From: Phylloscopus collybita
Lineage: Eukaryota > Chordata > Aves > Passeriformes > Phylloscopidae
Length of the DNA stretch: 64,000 bases
Reading direction: 5' to 3'
Assembly (NCBI GenBank): GCA_027886175.1
Contig: JAJNNQ010000137.1
Location: 39,852,001-39,916,000 of the forward strand
The notes under the pieces were generated by a model. That model saw only the letters and a list, made by a program, of their open reading frames with translations, made no database searches and was not told the origin of the DNA. Of this stretch, positions 1 to 13,545 are shown one piece after another (position 1 is the stretch's first letter; each line of letters begins with the position of its first letter). Made by a program: the position numbers and the translations under genes.

Positions 1-707
1 TAATGTAGGATTACATAGTTTTTCAGAGCCAAGGTTACTGAAGATTACTTATAATGAAATGCTACTAGAAGATGGTTGCAATTAGATTGGTTTGCAATTA
101 AGATATGGAGCATATAATATAATTTTACCTTTAGCTAAGCACACAAGCTTATTTACCTGGATGAGGCAAAACTTGGCTTAAAATTGAGAACCTTAATAAT
201 CCTACCAATAAATTCTGCTGTTCTATCAATTGCACATGTATAACTATTCACAGGAACCAAATGAAGCATCAGCTAGCATAAAATTACATTCAGGATTAAT
301 ATTAAAAAATCCAGACAGGTATAACACACAAAGTTTTTAAAATATATTTTGTATAACATGAGTTTGGAATTTCTTTTCTCTCATTTCAACAGAGTGCTTA
401 TCTGAACGAAACAGAAAGACAGTGTGGGTCCACGTAAGGAACTATAAATCTAACTAATTGCAAGATGATTATTGGAAAACACAAACAATGGCAAAATCAT
501 AATGAATGTAATTTTTTGTTATTATAGGAGCAATTAGAGGCTGATTTTTTAAGGCAGCAAACTTACTGTGATGATATTGATTTGTTACATTTTTTCTCCT
601 ACCCATACAAAATTAATGAATACATAAGCTTCTTAACATATTAGCTGCTCTTACTCAAAGTTTACCTATCATTTAAAATCCATTCAGCTTTATTAAAATT
701 CACTTAC
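1..707 (-). other. Start of intron 1 of the minus-strand gene
   Basis: AT-rich sequence downstream of the CAG|GTAAGTG donor. I see no second exon with a convincing acceptor here, so intron 1 probably continues past the window edge. Confidence 0.45.
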
Positions 708-840
708 CTGAAAAGTATAAAACCGGGTCCCATTAGGAGGATGCACTTTAGGAGAGGCAGAGACAGTGTTCATATCCGAGAATATCATTTCTGGTCACAC
801 ACAGTACAATCCACAGAGAGCTACAGATGCAGAGCAGAGT
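708..840 (-). CDS. First exon (5' UTR plus 27-codon N-terminus) of an unrecognised minus-strand gene
   Basis: Seen: on the minus strand an ATG at 788-786 opens a frame of 27 codons that begins MIFSDMNTVS and ends NGTRFYTFQ. It runs without interruption to CAG|GTAAGTG, a textbook splice donor with the exon ending at 708 in phase 0. A second in-frame ATG follows at codon 6. The leader from the predicted start site (840) to the ATG is 52 nt. Upstream lie an initiator, a TATA box and a CCAAT box at correct spacing, which is why I chose this start. Codon choice is mixed and includes CpG codons (TCG, CGG), unlike the surrounding noise. The N-terminus has no hydrophobic stretch long enough for a signal peptide. 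The remaining exons must lie beyond the left edge of the window. I do not recognise the protein; family and function are unknown. Promoter, start and donor together make a real gene start likely. Confidence 0.62.
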
Positions 841-887
841 GCTAAGCTCGGAGACAAATCCTTTTATACATTTAGGGAGGCAATTGG
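836..887 (-). promoter_or_regulatory. TATA/CCAAT/initiator core promoter
   Basis: Reading the minus strand: CCAAT at 887-883, TATAAAA at 868-862 (context TGTATAAAAGG), and an initiator-like CACTCT with its A at 840, 28 nt downstream of the first T of the TATA box. This is standard vertebrate RNA polymerase II spacing and points into the coding exon at 788-708. The region has no CpG island, so the gene is probably tissue-restricted rather than housekeeping (inference). Confidence 0.6.
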
Positions 888-889
888 AC

Positions 890-3765
890 AAAATTCTGTC
901 TGCCCCATCCGTTCAGATGTACAGTGACAGCACTTTGAATTCCTCACTCCTGCGTCTGTGAGCTAAACTGTAAGGTCATTGCTCCCTGACCTCCAGCTCA
1001 GCTAGCCCGCTGTAATATGCACGATGAATAAAAATTAGAAATGCCAAAGAAAAGGGAGCCAGAACCCACAGTACATGGAGCTTGTGCAGAATCTGGCAAT
1101 GCTTTGGACCTGCCCATCTGTTCTCAGTGATAATCACCTCCCTCCACCACAGCCTTGCAAAGTGATTATGCTAAGCATCCCAGTTAACCAATAAAACACA
1201 GTTTCATTTCAAGCAAGCATGCACAGTGAAAAACAGAGGACCTCTTCTGACTAACCTGAAGCATGCCTCGTGTTCAGTTTAGAGCTGTATTTGATAACAA
1301 CGATAATTTTATCATTTCAGTTGCTGACAGCTATGTTAACACATACAACTTGCTTTAAATAACTCAAAGGTGGCTTTTTTGTCATTTTGACTGTCTGGTC
1401 TAGAAAAAAAAAAAGAAACTGTGTATTGCTCTCCAAATTAATATTTTTTACATTTCTTAATTTTTGTGCTACTTCTGGGGAAAAATAAATATTTGTGAGA
1501 CTGTTCACAGAGCCATGGTCAGTTTAAATATAATACACATTATAAGCTTCTCTTTTCTCATTTTTTTCTTTTTTTTTTTCTCATCTTCAGTCTGAATCTC
1601 TCTTGAAGAAAGGTTTACCTAACATTGCTAAGTATAAGGTTGGAATTTTATTCTGAGCCTTACTGTGCTTAGCAAAGCTGTAGACCTACAGCTTAATTTA
1701 TTAGCTATACACAAGGTGTTTTAAAAAAGTTATTTTTAAAGCTGAAAATACTTGTGAACACCTGCACTGAACATTAAAGAATCATTCATCTCATCTTCAA
1801 ATACAGATCATCTGAACTACATGAAGATGACAATGCAAGTAATATTCAAAGAATCTGACACCTTTCAGCAACAAAAAATAAGTGTTCAATTCACAAAAAT
1901 TTAAAAGTAGGGTTACAGAAAAAGGCAAAATTGTAAAGTGGTTGCAAAACTAATTTTGCATGTTCTGTCAAGCACTTTGTATTTTATTCACAAGGTTTAA
2001 AAGAGACAGAAAAACCACTTAAGAAATGGGACCTTCAAAAGGAACTTGTCGAAATTCTAAAAGCCTGGTGAGTTGCCAGGCTGTCTGTGTTTTTTATTCT
2101 GTTTTATCTTAATGCTTTTAGCAATAGGAGATAATGCAGCTTCTAAAGTAAAATGACTATGAAAGGAGTTGGAAAAGATGCAGAGATGTCTGTCTGTTTA
2201 AATGTGTATGTCAGAGTGCTGCATACTGCAATAATATTTTGTAAGCCAAAGAGAAAAAAATCTTCTCAGATCCTATTCACATCTAACAATTTCTTATAAT
2301 TACCATGATATGGCTTCTATAGAATTGACAGAATCAAAGAAAAACTACTGTCCGGATAATTTTCTTAAGACCTACATTTCAGATCACAGTGTATTCTCCT
2401 CTCTCTGATTTCTCTTCCAGAAGATCTAGGTGCTTGTATTAGCAAAGAGGCCCCTCAACTGGTGAAATGAAAGATACCAGTTTGTTTATAATCTGAGTAG
2501 AGAATCTTTTATTATCAGCTGATACTTTATTCTTTATAATATGCCTACCAAACATGTGCTATTTCTCCACAGTCCAATGAATAAAGTTTCTTTTATGGAT
2601 ACTTAAAATGGTTTGCCCTGGTAGAAGAAAGAAGTTTACATTAGAGTTTCCTCACCAAATGCATAATTTGAAGAATTCATGTGCAAAATCCCACGTATAT
2701 TCTTCCTCCACTAGACAAGTACTTTCACTACTTTACACTACTCAGTAACTGTTCCTATAGCTTGAAATTCTCTTACTTCAACTTTCATAACTTTTAATCC
2801 TTGTTTCTATCAGGGATATAGAAAACTCAGATCATTTTCTCATAGTAACGTGCAAAATCTTAAGGTAGTTAATTCACAGTTAAACCCAACTGCTCTAGTC
2901 AACAGTTACAATAATGTCTTTCATGATCATAACACTACTGCTGTATTTAGACTTGCTAGTTCCCTATTTTTTCCTCTAGGACTGCCCATCCTCTTTTAGC
3001 TATAGCCTTCCACTGGGAGCTCTTACTGGGATCACGGTTCACCATGTCTTGGCTGCCTATTACTTGAAAAATGCTTTTCAAATTACTGTTCCTGGTCTTT
3101 TATCTGTTGTTTTAGCTTTCCTGTCTAGGTGAAGAAATTTGCAGTTAAAAAACCTACCACCACCACCACAAAGAAAAAGCAACATTCCCCCCCGTGCCTG
3201 CATTTCAGTTCCAATAAACATATCTCTCTGTCTAATCAGTATAAATCTGGAGACAAGGCACAGGTTGTAACTGTTGTTCTAACTCCCCACTAACTTCCAC
3301 CTTGTGAGGAAAGGTAATGATTATGAATTTTCTTCTATCTCACTGCAATACAGGCAACATCATATTCTTGTAGGATCCTCATGGAATCAGAGAGTCATTT
3401 TGGTGTAATGCTGAAAATAGATTGAAAACATTAGTTTACAGCAGGTTTTTTTTTTTCTGAAAAATGTGAAACTAGCCTCCTGTCAGGAAGCAGTTAGAGC
3501 ACAGGTAAATTCAGTAAAGCGTGAACTGATGCATGGCAGAATGCGTGTTCACAATTACAGAAAGAGTCACATTTCAGAAAAGCCAGCAGCCCCAAAGCTG
3601 GGATTCAGCAATCTCCTTGGAACAGAGAGCTGGAACCAGGTCTCCCATGTCTAACTGAATGCAACAATGATTAAGGAGGGTATCAAGCAACATGAACTGA
3701 AAGACAGCAGGAAATGGAACTGAAGGAAACCGAAAAGATCCAACAGGATAGAGGAACACACCTAA
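890..3765. other. Upstream flank of the minus-strand gene, no gene seen
   Basis: Ordinary AT-rich sequence. It contains T-rich tracts near 1,560-1,590, a short hairpin (7-bp stem AGCCTGG/CCAGGCT, 7-nt loop) at 2,062-2,082, and a strong-looking plus-strand acceptor tract at about 2,400-2,420 with no convincing exon after it. Proximal enhancers of the gene at 708-840 may lie here, but none can be named from sequence alone. Confidence 0.4.
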
Positions 3766-3767
3766 GG

Positions 3768-3837
3768 ACCATGAGTACAGCTCAGTGGTAGAAGTACTTA
3801 CAATGGATGCAATCCCCATTCAAATATTTGCTCCCAT
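3768..3837 (+). pseudogene. Possible tRNA-derived relic
   Basis: A tRNA A-box-like stretch (AGCTCAGTGGTAGAA) is followed about 25 nt later by a B-box-like ATTCAAAT preceded by TCCCC. This resembles the D-arm and T-arm of a Cys-type tRNA. The D-stem partner is lost, the spacing is about 4 nt short, and the acceptor strands do not pair well. It is either a decayed tRNA pseudogene, the head of an old tRNA-derived SINE, or chance. Confidence 0.3.
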
Positions 3838-4138
3838 GAATCTTCCAAATAATTTAGATTTGTAGTGGAGGAAAAAAAAAATCTCATAGATAAAAAGAAA
3901 AAGTTCTACATGTTTAAAAGTAAGACATATGGCAATGCTTCTGAGACGGCTTGAGTTCCAGTTACTTTTGAATGTATGAGTTATCAAGCACTGAAGCTAT
4001 ATCATATGAATTATGTTGAATTTACATTTTAATTAGATACTACTCTCCAAAATTTTCAGTGTGATCATGTATTTAATCTTTAAGTGGGTTTTTTTATGCA
4101 TAACCTACGATTTTTGATAGTAGGTACAAAACCTAAGA

Positions 4139-4197
4139 TATGTTATATATCATATATCATATATCTATATCTATATCTGTATATCTATATCTATATA
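4139..4197. repeat. AT-rich microsatellite, (ATATCT)n-like
   Basis: Imperfect ATATC/ATATCT repeats alternate over about 60 bp, with a further short TATATG run near 4,231-4,246. Confidence 0.8.
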
Positions 4198-4249
4198 AAC
4201 CCAGTAAATCACACATCAAAAAGAAAGGCACATATATGTATATATCAGA

Positions 4250-7200
4250 TGATTACGCACTTTGAAAATTCAGGGACACTAATGCAAACCCTTCTATTTC
4301 TGACTGCAGAGACAAGATGCACTTTTTTTAAATTGATGAACACACTTAGCTTTTTAATGTGTTAGTGCTTGTGATATATAGTTTCTCTTCAGAATATGTA
4401 GTGCAATATAAAGCAGATGTTTTGAGTTAAGATCTAAATCACCAGCTCTTATTCAATTAGGTGAGTAATTATCCAAAAACAAGGACTTTGTATCACATAT
4501 TATTCTCATTTCTGTCTCTATCAGGGAAAACCAGGTTAAACAAACATGCCTTCCTCCAGGAGCAGTGTGAGTGTGTGATTTTCTGAACCTTAGAGAGCTT
4601 TCACATTAAACCACTATACCTTATCACTTCTACTTCACAGACTCAGAAATCCTACTAATCTTCCAATATTGACAATACTGTACTTGAATTGATGTCTCTT
4701 TATTATCTTCTATTATAGACATCAAAATAGAGGGAGCATCATATGATATGTTACTCATCTGGCTAAAAATACCCGGATTTTGCTTTAAACTGTAAAATGC
4801 TAATACTTAAAGAGTTCTGTCTTCCAATTATTAATGGATGGAAATAATGTTAAACTTTTACCACAGTTTAGAAAAAAGATATTCAATTGCATTTCAAATT
4901 TTAATGACTATCTTCATGAAGTCACACATGAAACCTAATTGTTTTCTATATCCAAATTTATTTACAGCTCCTTTCAGCTTATTTAATGAAGTTTGACACC
5001 AAAAATATTTTTCCCCCATCAACAAAGCAACATAAAACCAAAATCTGATGAATATACTTTAAAGAATGTATAAAACTCACACACATGAAGTTTCAGAAAC
5101 TAACCATTTTTAGCTGGTATAGCTCCCAGAAAGCAACGTGGGAGAATTAAAGACAATGAAACATAGAAAAAGTAAGTTCTTGTTCCCTTTCAGGCTTCTA
5201 GTACTAATAGAAAATCCTTATAGAATTTAAAACTGGTAGAAATAGATCAGCTTATCTTATTGATAAGTAAAGCCTGCTTTTCATCTTGTCTCTGTAATCA
5301 AGAGAAAATTATCAACATTTCCATCCTCGGTCTTTGTTGCTTTTGAGTTTACAAATACCAACTTGTACCAGGAAGTGTCTCACAAGAAGAAGTGCTGGTA
5401 CTAAGGCAGTGTGAACTTATGAGCCCTATTTTAACTCTGAACATAAGGATTTGTGTAACACTCGATGACAAGCACACTGCAGAACAAAATATCTTAGAAG
5501 TAAAAACTATATGCAGAAATACTAAAGGATAAAATATGTACCAACAGGTTTATTTTTTATGATGACTTCCCTTCCAAGCATGAAAACAATAACCAAACTT
5601 CCACAGGAAGTGCAAATATGAATACAAATAATTTTTAAAGTAATCTTGTTTTGTTGCATATGCTGAAATATTTTACCAAGTATTGCATTTACGTTGAAAA
5701 AAAACCAACCGGAGTCAACATCAACTAATCAACTTCAAAGTCTTATAACCATTTTTCCTTTAAATGAGAATTCATTTACCTACCAGTATATTTCTCCATG
5801 TTAGGAAAGGTCATCAAAATTAAAATTGCTCATTCAAAATCTAAGTCAGTTTGTGAATACAATAGAGAATACATTCAGAATATATTTTGTACAACCTATC
5901 AAGTATGCAGTCCATAATCAACAAATATGGAAGGCAACCATAATGACACTAAGTCTCAAAGACACTGTTTGATTGACTGTGCAGGAGCAAAATTTCCCAT
6001 TCTTTTGTATTCTGGACATGCAATTTTTGACCACAGCTAGGACTCCTATGCAGCACTGCCCTACAATATTCTGGTCATCACAGGTGTAAGAATTAATTCT
6101 CCCACTCTGGAGACTTAAAAATTAAATAGTTCTATATCTGACACCCTTTCCACAAAGCCAGGATGGAATATCCAAAGCACCATTCCATTTTTCTTGAAAC
6201 AATTCAAGTTCCCAGCATTGACTTTGTGCTTCCTCTTAACAACTCGATCATCAAGAAATCAAGATTGTACACAGAGGCTTATGAGGTAATTGAAGTGAAC
6301 TTGATATAAACACCGGTTTTATAATTTTTAAGTTATGTGTGGAAGACAGTTACTGAGTGAATCTAAAAAGGAAATTAAATGAAAACTTAATGCTTTACAG
6401 AGAAGTAAACTGGACTTTAAGCACAATGTGAGAGTTAAAGGAGTAGAGCATGGCAGAGGTGCAAGAAAGTGTAGTAAACCAAACCACAAAAAATTGAGAT
6501 ATTTATCTCTGAAAGTTAATTCATACCTGATTTTAAAAGATATTTACTTTTCTCCACAACTCTTGGGCTTCAATTGCCAAAAGCACAGATACTAAGCTAT
6601 ATTTGCTATATATAGTGGCCCTCTGACACTCATTTTTGATGCCAGAACTACATTTCTGTTTTCTGACATGACTACAGATTTCATGAAAAAGTCTAGATGG
6701 CCCTTGGAATTAAAGACAATTTTTTTATGTAGAATCAAAGTGACCATGTTTCTAACCATTTTTAACATTTCAGTCAAATCTAACATTAACTCTTGATGAA
6801 TCAAGACCACAACCTCCAAAGTAATGTGATCCCAGACAGCAGAAAAGAAATCATGTAGACAGTGAAAAAAAGCTTTTATTTCACTGTGTCATATCACTTA
6901 GGTGTCAGTCTTGTTATTTATGCTTTAAGTTGATTATCTTGCAACATTATACACAGTGGTTATCAAGGCCCTCAGCAAAATACGAGTCATTTCTTATCAG
7001 CAAACATAGAATCTAAATCATGTACATTACTGCAAAGGACCACAGTACATTAAGGATGAGTGAAATTATGAAAGAACATAAGATGATAATCATTGCCTAT
7101 GTATCATCATCAGCAGAGTGGCTTTTTCTTTTTAAGTGAACTTCTTACATTATGTGCCTTGTCCTGAGGATAAAAATAGGATGAAAGCCTAAGGGGGAAA

Positions 7201-8838
7201 AAGAGAAGAAGATGCAAGTTTGAGATAGGCACTATAGGCACTACAACTTATTGGGAATAGATATCCTCTCTAACCTTCCTATCCTCCCTTAGAAAAATAC
7301 ATTTTCTTTCTAACAGTATTACTTTATTCACTTTCATTCTGATAATTCATTCTATACTGCAACTGCTCTGCAATCTTTACATAGAGATGTATTCTTTTCT
7401 GAAAGTACAAAAAGTGTTCAGAGAGTAAACTACTAATGAAAATGAGTAACAGAATTTTATCTAGAAGACAAAGGCTGTCAGGAAAGTTTGTACCAAGGCA
7501 ATTGTCTTTGTTATTTTTTTCTATTTGTGCTCCATCTGAAAAGTATCTTTTGTCATAGTGAGTGATGCAAGTTGCTAAACTGGTCCTTTGAGTAAGAACT
7601 TAGAGAAATTAATCAAAAGCTAGAATTCATGACTGATTAGTCCCATACTTTGCATGGGAACTGGAAATACTCTCTTGAGTAAGGATTGTGGGCATCAGCA
7701 GGCCTTTGTAAAAGGAGGTCTGTTTGCTTACTTTCTTGGTTAAAATTTCATAATTTTTCTGTACTCTCAGTGAATGTATTTCTAATGAAATGAACACAAA
7801 CTTGTAAATTAAAAACAGCCAGAATAAACCTATAAAATTACATGATCATTCCTTCTTTCACATTGTGAAAAATTTGAAATATTACTGATGACTTAATGAA
7901 ATTCCCTTAAGTAGCTTTACCCTGGTAGTTTTTCTGTCCTAAATGTAATACGAGCAACAATCCTGAATGGGATCACAACTCTGGGAAAAGGAATCTGCTG
8001 AAGGACTATTAATATTGACAATTGTACTTCCAAAAGCAGTAACTAATAGAATTGTTTAATTAATGACATCTGTCAACTAATTCTCAGGGATGCTCAGTCT
8101 CTGAAAAGCCTCTCTTAAGTGACATCAGCCCTGCAGATCCCATTTTGAGCATGTGGGTCTCACTGTTGTACACTTAAGAGGCAAGGTGCTTGGAATGACT
8201 AAGTTTGAAAATGTCAGACCTGTTGCTCCAACTTTATTCATAAAATGTCTCCTAAAGACAACGTAAAATTCCCTTTTGTAGCTAGATACAACCAATAAAA
8301 TCTTTTGTTACCTTTTCTTTTTCTTTAAGTACATGCCACAAATCACTAGTAACATATTAGCTTGAAAAGACCTCAAGACTTTGCTATGGTGCACATATCT
8401 TCATTGTCATACACACAGCCTTAGAAGTGGTCATGGTAGAAAGCAAAAAGAGTCTCTTGTAAAAATGTATCCTATCTGTGCTTGTTCTTAACCTCATGAT
8501 GCCCTTTTCCCTTCTGAAAGTGCAGTGGCAGTGTTTGTGTTTTAGACAGTACTGATTCTGTCTAAAATCATCTTTCCAGCAGAGAAGAGATATGGGATTA
8601 TAAAACAAAACAGTCAATACCATCCTGAGGGCAAATGGTGTTCCAGATCTTGACTCAGCACACTTTCATTTCCCCTTATAAACTATTATAAAAATATAGA
8701 ATGATCCAGCAACTGCATAGCTATATTAAGTAGAAGCAAACATTGCATTTTTCTGTGCAAAAAAAATTATGATATACAAATACAGCTGAAAGATACTTTC
8801 CCAGTGCTGGAAGATGTGAATCCCATTGAACTAATTTT
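4250..8838. other. AT-rich intergenic stretch, nothing identified
   Basis: I see no CR1, LTR, RNA gene or coding exon. All open frames are short and have stop-rich, AT-driven composition. Confidence 0.4.
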
Positions 8839-8920
8839 GTTTGTTTGTTTTTGTTTTTGTTTCTGGTTTTTTTTTTTTTGTTTCTGTTTTTGTTTTTGTT
8901 TCTGTTTTTGTTTTTTATTT
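8839..8920. repeat. (GTTTTT)n / (GTTTCT)n simple repeat
   Basis: About 80 bp of T-rich hexamer-like units (GTTTTT, GTTTCT, GTTT) interrupted by a T12-13 run. Confidence 0.85.
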
Positions 8921-11900
8921 AATTCACAATTCAGACTTGGACAATCATAGAATATGCTATGCTAATTAATGCTAGTTTAATGTTGATTTTTAGTTACCCT
9001 ACTTTTTTTCCTGGAAATTCTAAAAGGATGAATAAAACCACCATTTTTCCAATCTTCAGGCTGCATGATTTCAAAACTTGCTAAATCCCCAGAAAAGGAT
9101 TAATCTTCACAATAGTCACTCTTTGCTTTGTTAAACATGCATTGGAGAAAAAAAAATGTTGGATAGGATGTTAAATAAGATAGTATTTCTAGGACATAGG
9201 AAAAGTAAAAGTATTATCTATTTCCTTTCTGCATTCAGTCAGGATGACTTCAATACTTATCATACAAGTGACTAAGCAGCATTATTCATGATTAATCTTG
9301 CCATGCATCTAAAAACTGCCATAAACATATAAGCAGAGGAATGTATATGTTCTTAACAATCTTATGGCTTAATCTGTATCTCACGGTACAACACTGAGAT
9401 GAAGATGGACTGATAATCAACAAACATGTGCCAATATTAAATGAAGATAGAACGGTAATTATTAAGGATCACAGTCTAAAAACCTACACTTGGACAGGAA
9501 AAATAGCTACCTGACAAAAGCATAAAAATGTAGTGAAATCTAAATCAAGCATTGTGATAACTGACAGGGTACTGCTCTCATCATAATAAAACCTTGTCCC
9601 CTCTATATGGGAGCAGGTGACTATTGCCTGGTGTTCTGCACCCACAGCTCATTTTGAAAATGCTGAAATCTTAGTGGTAAGACTATAAAGTTTCTAGATC
9701 AAAAGAAGAAAACGATTCATGGACAGAGGATCTCAGGTGGAATGAGAGCAGACGGAAGGCTGGGAATTATGTGTCTGCTATTGAGCAAGGACACATTGAA
9801 ATACCCTTGTCAAGGGAAGGTAGCTTTGCATTTCTTTCTTTCATGGAAGCAATGGCAGAAATGAACCTTGGCATCTTCTGGTGGGCTTTATTTGCAGTGG
9901 ATGTGTCTGTGTCTCTTGTGTGTTACCAGAGGCTCCCTTTACAGTCAATAAAGACAGGCACTTTCAAGGGGCACTGTTTCTGACCTATTTTAGATGTCTA
10001 TTTTAGCTTGAGATGAATCACACTACAGAGGTGGGAGGCAGAAAAGACAGAAATGCCTACACTAGATATCTGAAGTTAGGTGCACTGAATCCTACCCTGG
10101 GAGCCTGAACTGAATGTTAAACAAGCTATCAAAACATGACAAGAAGATATTATAATCAATGACAAAACCCCCACCACTGATTAAGTACACCTGAGGGAAA
10201 ATTACTATCAGAAATATTTCTATAACTATGTGAAACAAAACCAAAACTACACAAACCCTGAAAATTACTTTTCCTACTTTTCTGAAACAAATTATGTGAA
10301 AAGCAACATCTGCAGCAACAAATTCACAGTCACATCCAGATTAAGTCTGCTGCTATAATCACAGGGAAGTTTAACATCCCAGACTAAGATACAAAAGACT
10401 ATGGAGCATGGCAAAATTAACTGCAAAATTATTTATGTTTTATTAAAGGATATAGAGTGATACAAACAAGTCAAATCACATCCACAAGGTTAAATAATAA
10501 AGCAACCCTAGGCCAGGCAGTTTCTACTTCTTAGTATTATATCTGTGCTTATTTCACCTTCACTGCAGCATGAACATATTTTTATGAACATTAAACAGAT
10601 ATTATAGACATTTTTTTACAATTCAAAGCTCAGAATTTTTTTCAGAACTTCACAGAATTTCACATATTATCTTTTATGCAACTTCATGCAGCAGCTTTAA
10701 ATTATCATAAGTGTCAAGTAGGGGTAATGCTAATTAGTATGTTCTTAAAGTGGCACAGAAAATCTTTAAAAAACAGCAGAGCACTATATATTGAACTCAA
10801 AATGTACACAAAATATATGCACTTGTGGTAAACGGAATAGTAAAGCCATAATATTTGTCATGTGTAGAAAATTCTCCTAACATTAGTGCATTAGGAATTT
10901 TCTTTTAAAGAAAAAAAAATGGTACCAAAAAAGAACCAGCTACAGGTTTAACCTGCATTGTCCATTTAAAGATTTAGTCCTTTCCTGAGTCTGATGTAGG
11001 ACATATTCTCACCAATACCTTATGGGAAAGATGGCCATAGGAAAAATTATACATTATCTTTCCTCCTCACCCACTGGCCTCTCTTCCTGAAAGAAAATAA
11101 ATAGATACATTTCTGACACAGATCCTCTACGGACCCTTACATTTTACATAAGTACATCCTGGTTTCTTTCATCTTTAACTTAACAGTCCTAATCCCAACA
11201 GCCTCTCTTCACTTAGAATTCCTTCTTAGCCCTGATCATTTTCACTATCTGTGTCTACATCTCCAGATAGTAGCTTACCATGATGGAATATATCTTGTTC
11301 CTTCTCTGTACAGCCAGATGGAAATCAGAGGGAAACATTTTATCTTACTCCTACTCCTGTCCATTTACCAAGACTCCAAACTATCTAGCTGGTGCATGGA
11401 AAGCAGCACTGCAAATATAGTTAAGTGTGGTTCCCTAAGACTGAACAACATTGCACCTCAGAATAAACAGGTGGCATATAAACCAAATTAGACCAGCACA
11501 AATACAATTCTAACTCAAAGTTTTTGGACACTGACCAAGATATTTTATTAAATGGCAGAACGGTTTTCAATATTTGCATAGTCTGTTTAAGTGAAAAGAT
11601 TAAGATGACTATGGACGTGGTTTGACAGGCAAGCAAGATAGAACAGTTGGGAAAATAAATCACAGATGAGTCAACAATTAAAATAAAACTTGTGAATTTA
11701 TTTTTAAAAAATTTCTTCTGACTCATTCACAATTATCTCCCCATAAGCTTCCATTATACACGCTTCACCTCATAATATCTGAACAGATGAACTTGGTTTA
11801 TGTGCAAATTAACCAAGATATTTTATTGCCTCATGTGTCTTTGAATGGTTCACATATTAAAATAACCAGTGAACACTTAACTTGCTTTACAAGAACCTTC

Positions 11901-12960
11901 AAAAATTCTTCCTAATTTCTGAAATATTTTTTTTTGCAATTAATAGATCTGAAAGGTAATATAGTAAAAGGTTATTGGAGTACAAAATGTTCACTTTGCA
12001 ACATACTTAAGTATGCTAAATATGTTAAGTATGAGTGCTATAATTAAATTTAAAATGACACGTTTGATCAAGTTCTATGGTTAAAAAGCATCCCTTTTCA
12101 TGAGGGCTAAAAATTAGCTTTTATATTACCAGCAACTTAAAACACACACAACTCTTTCCTGGATACTCTTTTTCAGTTCAGTTACTTATTGCTTCAGTTT
12201 AGACAAAGATCATCCTCCCAAGCAATCCTATCCCAAACATTACTTTTTTGCTGTTACTGCCCATTTCTAGAGTTGCAATTAATGGAGCAAGAAAGAGGCA
12301 GGCATAATGTGTCAAGGCTAAAACAGAAAATACATGAGTTGGCATGGAGGCTGTGACATCATTAGAGGGAAATGGAAAGCTGTATTTATAGGAGTAAACT
12401 AAATGTGCTTGGGAAAGTTCCCAATTGTTGTGGCCAACTGGCACACTAGAGTACACAAATATATTACTCAACACTGAAGTGTCCAAAGAGCCTGCATGCA
12501 AACTGCTTACTGGGAATGGTCCCTGCAACTGTCCCACACCATAATTAGTAATTGCCTGGAAAAAGTATAAATTAGTGTGAATGAAAAGTGTGCCAGAAAC
12601 AGGGCCAACAGATTACTACTACAGATTATTGTGTTTGACCATCCAGAAACATTTCCCAGTACTATTTAATTTACTTGCATTTAAACATGCTAAGCCTTTC
12701 CAGAAGATTTAAAGTTATGGAATACAGTAAAAGATTTTATTCATTTCCAGTCTTGCTGTTGAAAATCATTTGGTGTTTAAGGAAATTAGAGATAGGATAT
12801 GAATGATCAATACCAACCAACTATTTCTAAAACTTCAGTCATGATAAATCAGACTGAATGCAGCGTCATAGTTGGATTTTTGACCAAAGAACACAACATT
12901 ATATTTGGGAAGAGAATGGAGATTTGTACCATGGATAACGGTTACTTTTAATTTTACTCA
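8921..12960. other. AT-rich intergenic stretch, nothing firm
   Basis: No repeat family recognised. Around 9,770-9,985 the sequence is a little GC-richer and a 70-codon frame is followed by AATAAAG near 9,947. No splice or promoter support makes this more than chance. Confidence 0.4.
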
Positions 12961-12980
12961 GTTATCCCTAGTTATCCCTA
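12961..12980. repeat. Two tandem copies of a 10-bp unit
   Basis: GTTATCCCTA is repeated twice, directly abutting the truncated 3' end of the CR1 copy that follows. The duplication may mark the integration junction. Confidence 0.6.
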
Positions 12981-12981
12981 G

Positions 12982-13545
12982 TTGAAGGCCACTGCCTTTT
13001 GTCCTCTGGCTGTTTGCCTGGGAGAAGAGACTGACCCCTACCTGGCTACAGCCTCCTTTCAAGGAGCTGGGAAGAGGGATATGGTCACTTCTGAGCCAGG
13101 CTAAACTACCCCAGCTCCCTCAGCCACTCCTTGTAAGTCTTGTACTCCAGACCCTTCACCAGCTCTGTTGCCATTCTCTCAACACACTCAGCACCTCAAT
13201 GTCATTCTTCAGTGAGGAACCCACAACTGAACACAGAATTCAGTTCATGGTGCAGCCTCTCCAGTGTTGGGTACAGGGGGATGCTCACCCTGCAGGCCAC
13301 ACTGTTGCTGACCCAGGCCAGGATGCCATTGGCCCTTCTTGGGCACCTGGGCACACTCTGGCTCATGTTCAGCCACCGTCACCAGCATCCCCTGCTCCTT
13401 TTCCCCTGGGGCACTTCCCAGCCACTCTGCCCCAAGTCTGCAGCACTGCCTGTAGTTGTTGTGACCCAAGGGCAGGGCCCACCACTTGGCTTTGTTGAAA
13501 CTCATGTAACTGGCCTTGACCCATTGATAGAGCCTGTCCACGTTT
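12982..13545 (-). mobile_element. CR1 LINE fragment (minus strand, 3' end missing)
   Basis: Read on the minus strand, this contains the distal part of the CR1 reverse-transcriptase ORF2: a DRLYQWVKASYMSFNKAKWW-like stretch, then a LGHNN-like stretch. The usual 3' region follows (plus-strand landmarks: gcctgggagaagagactgac, cctcctttcaaggag, ccatt ggcccttct). Frames are broken, so the copy is dead. It lacks the terminal CR1 3' UTR repeat, and its 5' side stops inside ORF2, as is usual for 5'-truncated LINE copies. The long frames seen on both strands here are CR1 shadows, not genes. Confidence 0.88.

Noticed and set aside
4084..4365. 93-codon plus-strand frame
   Set aside because: Its middle is an ATATCT microsatellite reading as alternating I/Y. 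No splice context.
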